From the NCBI GenBank assembly GCA_029777145.1, contig JAKOSS010000751.1:1-8147 (forward strand): DNA of 8,147 bases. The letters run 5' to 3'. Shown here one piece after another: positions 5,635 through 8,147 of this stretch (position 1 is the first letter of the stretch; every line of letters begins with the position of its first letter). This stretch comes from Acidobacteriota bacterium. GTDB lineage: Bacteria; Acidobacteriota; Blastocatellia; Pyrinomonadales; Pyrinomonadaceae. The position numbers were made by a program, and so were the translations under genes. Under the pieces are notes generated by a model. It saw nothing but the letters and a program-made list of their open reading frames with translations, ran no database searches and was not told where the DNA came from.

Positions 5635-6936
5635 ATGAAAAGCATCGTTGCCGTTGTGCTCATTACCATTTGTTCGGCGATCGCGATTGCGCAGCAACCG
5701 AATCGTCCGACACTTGTCGCCGGGTTTCCGGTCAACTACGACGAGGACAAGGTCGGTGACTACGTGCTTCCCGATCTGCTCACGACCGCCGCCGGAAAGC
5801 CCGTCAAGGATTCAAAAACGTGGATGAAGATCCGCCGTCCGGAACTCTTGAAACTCGTTACCGAGACCGAATTCGGCAAGCAACCGCCGCGTCCGCGCGA
5901 CCTGAGTTTCGACGTTTTCGACAAAGGCACGAGTGTCTTCGGCGGCAAGGCGATCCGCAAGCAGGTGACGGTCTATTTCACCAAAGACCGGGCGCACAAA
6001 ATGACATTGCTCATCTACTTGCCCGCCGGTGCGAAATCCCGATCCCCGCTGCTTCTCAACATTTCGTTCTCGGCGCCGAATCAGATCGTCGACGATCCGG
6101 GCGTTCGTCTCGGCGAGATCTGGAATCGTGAAGGGAAGAAGGTCACGGCGAATCAGGCAGGCGCGTTCGGCAAGATGAACGTCGAGCAGTTCATCGACGC
6201 CGGATTCGGATTCGCGACAGTTTATTACGGCGACATCGAGCCCGATTTCAAGGACGGCATTAAATACGGCATCCGCGGTGTTTATCTCAAGGATGGCCAA
6301 ACGGCGCCGGCGGACAACGAGTGGGGAGCGATCTCGGCCTGGGCGTGGGGACTGAGCCGCGCGATGGATTATTTCGAGACCGACAGGCAGATCGACGCCA
6401 AACGGATCGCGGTCCAGGGAGCGTCGAGGCTCGGAAAGACGGTTCTATGGACAGGCGTCAGCGACCCGCGTTTCAAGATGGTGATCGCCAGTATTTCGGG
6501 TGACGGCGGTGCGGCGCTTGCGCGTCGGAATTACGGCGAGACGATCCAACACATCACCGATCCGACCCGCTACTTTTATCAATTCGCGCCGCGTTATCAT
6601 TCATATGCGGAACGCGTCGGCGAACTTCCGTTCGACGCGCACGCATTGGTCGCGATGATGGCTCCGCGGCCGCTGTTGCTGCAGACCGGAAGCACCGACT
6701 TCTGGTCGGATCCAAAAGGCGAGTGGCTTTCCGCGATCGCCGCGGCGCCGGTCTACAAGTTGTTCGGTGAGATGGCTCCGGGAGGCGATCTGCCGGCCCC
6801 GAACGATGCGTCGCAACTGCTCAACAGGCTCGGTTACTACATGCACGAGGGCGGGCACACCGTGTTGCCGCAGGATTGGAAGCACTTCATCGAGTACATG
6901 AAAAAAGTATCTTTGAGGATTTGCGATCGGTCATGA
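5635..6936 (+). CDS. Secreted CE15-type glucuronoyl esterase
   Basis: The 433-residue product has a signal peptide (MKSIVAVVLITICSAIAIAQ, 1-20) and an alpha/beta-hydrolase domain of the CE15 type. The nucleophile elbow is QGASRLGK (261-268) with Ser264, matching the GxSRxGK motif of the family. Downstream are APRPLLL (343-349), TDFWSDPKGEW (354-364), where Asp355 may be the acid member of the triad, and HEGGHT with catalytic His408. SGDGGAALARRNYGE (288-302) is also typical. CE15 enzymes cut ester links between lignin alcohols and the 4-O-methyl-glucuronic acid side chains of xylan, outside the cytoplasm. ATG 5635 follows GAGGA (5625-5629) and begins the signal peptide; the upstream in-frame 5488 start adds only non-hydrophobic sequence. 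The gene is back to back with the tandem acetylesterase and 72 bases before the VOC gene. Some bacterial CE15 enzymes have broader or different ester substrates. Confidence 0.87.
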   Translation: MKSIVAVVLITICSAIAIAQQPNRPTLVAGFPVNYDEDKVGDYVLPDLLTTAAGKPVKDSKTWMKIRRPELLKLVTETEFGKQPPRPRDLSFDVFDKGTSVFGGKAIRKQVTVYFTKDRAHKMTLLIYLPAGAKSRSPLLLNISFSAPNQIVDDPGVRLGEIWNREGKKVTANQAGAFGKMNVEQFIDAGFGFATVYYGDIEPDFKDGIKYGIRGVYLKDGQTAPADNEWGAISAWAWGLSRAMDYFETDRQIDAKRIAVQGASRLGKTVLWTGVSDPRFKMVIASISGDGGAALARRNYGETIQHITDPTRYFYQFAPRYHSYAERVGELPFDAHALVAMMAPRPLLLQTGSTDFWSDPKGEWLSAIAAAPVYKLFGEMAPGGDLPAPNDASQLLNRLGYYMHEGGHTVLPQDWKHFIEYMKKVSLRICDRS

Positions 6937-7008
6937 ATGATCGTCCGGGGCCTGAGTCGATTGAATAATAATCGGCGAATTGACGGGCGGCGTTCGAGGA
7001 ATAAACAC

Positions 7009-7479
7009 ATGAGAACACTGATAATGGTATTGGCGCTCGCGATCTCGTTCGGTTTTGGGTTCGCATTCAGGACCGTGATCGCGCAACAGAGCAAACCGGC
7101 GAAAAGAGTTACCGGGATCGGCGGCGTGTTCTTCAAATGCAAGGACCCGAAAAAGGTGGCCGAATGGTACAAGACTCACCTCGGGTTGGACGCAAATCAA
7201 TACGGCGCGAATTTTGAATGGCGCGAGGCCGACGACCCGAAGAAGAAGGGTTCGACACAATGGACGCCGTTCGCGGAATCGACCAAGTATTTCGAGCCTT
7301 CAACAAAGGATTTCATGATCAATTATCGCGTTGAGAATCTTGAAGCTCTCGCCGGACAATTGAAGAAAGACGGCGTGACGATCGTCGACAAGGTCCAGTC
7401 ATTCGAATATGGGAAGTTCCTTCATATCGTCGACATCGAAGGCAACAAGGTCGAACTTTGGGAGCCGGCGGGCGACTAG
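7009..7479 (+). CDS. Exported or membrane-anchored VOC (glyoxalase-fold) protein
   Basis: The 156-residue product has an N-terminal hydrophobic segment (MRTLIMVLALAISFGFGFAF, 1-20, ending at TVIAQQ), a signal peptide or membrane anchor, followed by one VOC domain. VOC landmarks are VTGIGGVFFKCKDPKKVAEW (34-53) with WYKTHLGL (53-60), a central FEW...WTPF region (69-88), FMINYRVENLEAL (102-114), and a closing DIEGNKVELWEP (142-153) with Glu149 at the usual metal-ligand position. The first-strand ligand, often His, is Gly here, as in the dioxygenase-like subgroup this resembles. The reaction cannot be told. Most relatives are cytoplasmic, so the leader is unusual. ATG 7009 was chosen for the GAGGA at 6996-7000 and because the leader starts there. 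It follows the CE15 gene by 72 bases and precedes the DUF2200 gene by 12, so they may be cotranscribed. Confidence 0.82.
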   Translation: MRTLIMVLALAISFGFGFAFRTVIAQQSKPAKRVTGIGGVFFKCKDPKKVAEWYKTHLGLDANQYGANFEWREADDPKKKGSTQWTPFAESTKYFEPSTKDFMINYRVENLEALAGQLKKDGVTIVDKVQSFEYGKFLHIVDIEGNKVELWEPAGD

Positions 7480-7491
7480 ATTGAAAAAGTT

Positions 7492-7848
7492 ATGAAAGAC
7501 AACAATTCAAGGGTTTACAAAATGTCGTTTGCGGGCGTTTACCCGCATTACATCGCGAAGGCTGAAAAGAAAGGCCGGACGAAGGCCGAGGTCGACGAGG
7601 TCATCTTTTGGCTGACAGGCTACGATACGGATTCGTTGGCGGTGGTGATCGCGAACAAGACCAACTTCGAAGATTTCTTCGCAAACGCGCCGGCGATGAA
7701 CCCGAACGCATCGAAGATCACCGGCGTGATCTGCGGATATCGGATCGAGGACATCGAGGACCCGGTGATGCGGAAGGTCCGCTACCTCGACAAGCTGATC
7801 GACGAACTGGCCAAAGGCAAGGCGATGGAAAAGATCCTGAGGAGTTGA
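7492..7848 (+). CDS. DUF2200 family protein
   Basis: The 118-residue product matches DUF2200 over its whole length: [20 protein letters not shown] (8-27), [18 protein letters not shown] (28-45), [20 protein letters not shown] (59-78), and [20 protein letters not shown] (97-116). The family is small, cytoplasmic and widespread in bacteria; its function is unknown. There is no signal peptide. It starts 12 bases after the VOC stop with only a weak A/G-rich ribosome binding region, so it is probably expressed from the same transcript. The link to the exported esterase upstream may be positional only. Confidence 0.92.
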   Translation: MKDNNSRVYKMSFAGVYPHYIAKAEKKGRTKAEVDEVIFWLTGYDTDSLAVVIANKTNFEDFFANAPAMNPNASKITGVICGYRIEDIEDPVMRKVRYLDKLIDELAKGKAMEKILRS

Positions 7849-7862
7849 GGAGCTTCTTTCCC

Positions 7863-7889
7863 GCGAAAGACGCTAAAGACGCGAAATAG
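7863..7889. repeat. Three tandem 9-base repeats (GCGAAAGAC type)
   Basis: Consecutive units GCGAAAGAC, GCTAAAGAC and GCGAAATAG lie between the DUF2200 gene and the racemase gene. Repeats of the kind ACGCAAAGACGC are common between genes in Acidobacteriota and Cyanobacteria and are sometimes mis-called as coding. No larger array or palindrome is seen. Confidence 0.55.
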
Positions 7890-7937
7890 AGTCGCCTGAA
7901 CGTCATTATTCGCGCATTTAGCGGTCAATATCCAAGT

Positions 7938-8147
7938 ATGAAAACGATCGGAATGATCGGCGGGATGAGTTGGGAAAGTTCCGTCGTCTATTACCAGATA
8001 ATCAACCGCAAGACCAAGGAGCTCCTCGGCGGATCGCATTCGGCGAGATCGCTCATGTATTCGGTCGAGTTCGGTGAGATCGCTGAGTTGCAGCACAAAC
8101 AAGATTGGGCGCGGCTTGAAGCGATCATGATCGACGCCGCCCGGAGA
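7938..8147 (+). CDS. Aspartate/glutamate racemase family, N-terminal part (runs off window)
   Basis: The 70 codons present begin MKTIGMIGGMSWESSVVYYQ (1-20), the characteristic start of cofactor-independent aspartate/glutamate racemases of the YgeA type, followed by IINRKTKELLGGSHSARSLM (21-40) and SVEFGEIAELQ (42-52). These enzymes interconvert L- and D-acidic amino acids, or related substrates, using two cysteines. Both lie beyond the end of the window, so activity cannot be judged. There is no signal peptide, so it is cytoplasmic. No strong Shine-Dalgarno is seen before ATG 7938. It lies 89 bases after the DUF2200 gene, beyond a short repeat, and may be separately transcribed. Confidence 0.88.
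   Translation, partial: MKTIGMIGGMSWESSVVYYQIINRKTKELLGGSHSARSLMYSVEFGEIAELQHKQDWARLEAIMIDAARR

Noticed and set aside
6928..6943. CGGTCAT-GA-ATGATCG hairpin at the CE15 stop codon as a terminator
   Set aside because: The loop is too short, there is a G-T wobble, and no T-run follows.
7718..7906. Minus-strand open frame reading FASLASFAGKK over the intergenic repeat
   Set aside because: It is a product of the 9-base repeat and the opposite strand of the DUF2200 gene.
1..8147. CRISPR array, tRNA, rRNA, insertion sequence ends or transposase
   Set aside because: I saw no regularly spaced repeats, no tRNA-like cloverleaf, no rRNA signature and no transposase motif on either strand.

Overview
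The window has about 55-58% G+C by eye, many AQ-terminated secretory signal peptides, weak or variable Shine-Dalgarno sites, and a mix of secreted carbohydrate esterases, DinB/VOC/DUF-type small proteins and toxin-antitoxin genes. This suits a soil or sediment bacterium of the Acidobacteriota (Blastocatellia/Pyrinomonadaceae-like). That placement is an inference from style, not from a marker gene.

Layout. Positions 1-524 (minus strand) hold the remains of a two-gene unit: a small protein of the type encoded beside nucleotidyltransferases, then the N-terminus of such a nucleotidyltransferase, which loses its reading frame just after its GGYAV segment. Positions 651-2825 (plus) form a tight three-gene run: an exported DUF1036 protein, an exported protein with a cysteine-flanked GRGH C-terminus, and a DinB-superfamily protein, with gaps of only 16-17 bases. 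Positions 2846-3748 (plus) are a complete type II toxin-antitoxin module. It has a near-consensus sigma-70-type promoter, an inverted repeat at the transcription start, an unusually long antitoxin joining a DUF1778 ribbon-helix-helix part to a PIN-partner type tail, and a PIN-domain (VapC-like) toxin.

Positions 3732-5351 (minus) encode an exported esterase with two tandem SGNH/GDSL domains of the rhamnogalacturonan acetylesterase type. It overlaps the end of the toxin gene tail to tail. Across a roughly 280-base divergent intergenic region, positions 5635-6936 (plus) encode an exported CE15-type glucuronoyl esterase. It is followed by an exported or membrane-anchored VOC (glyoxalase-fold) protein, a DUF2200 protein, a short stretch with 9-base tandem repeats, and the start of an aspartate/glutamate racemase that runs off the window.

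How the parts may work together: the back-to-back esterases suggest a small locus for removing acetyl and glucuronoyl ester decorations from plant pectin or hemicellulose. No glycoside hydrolase, transporter or SusC/D pair is visible here. The toxin-antitoxin unit is self-contained and probably unrelated. The most interesting points are the two-part antitoxin with its operator-like palindrome, and the second SGNH domain, whose catalytic Asp is displaced by one residue and replaced by Pro.
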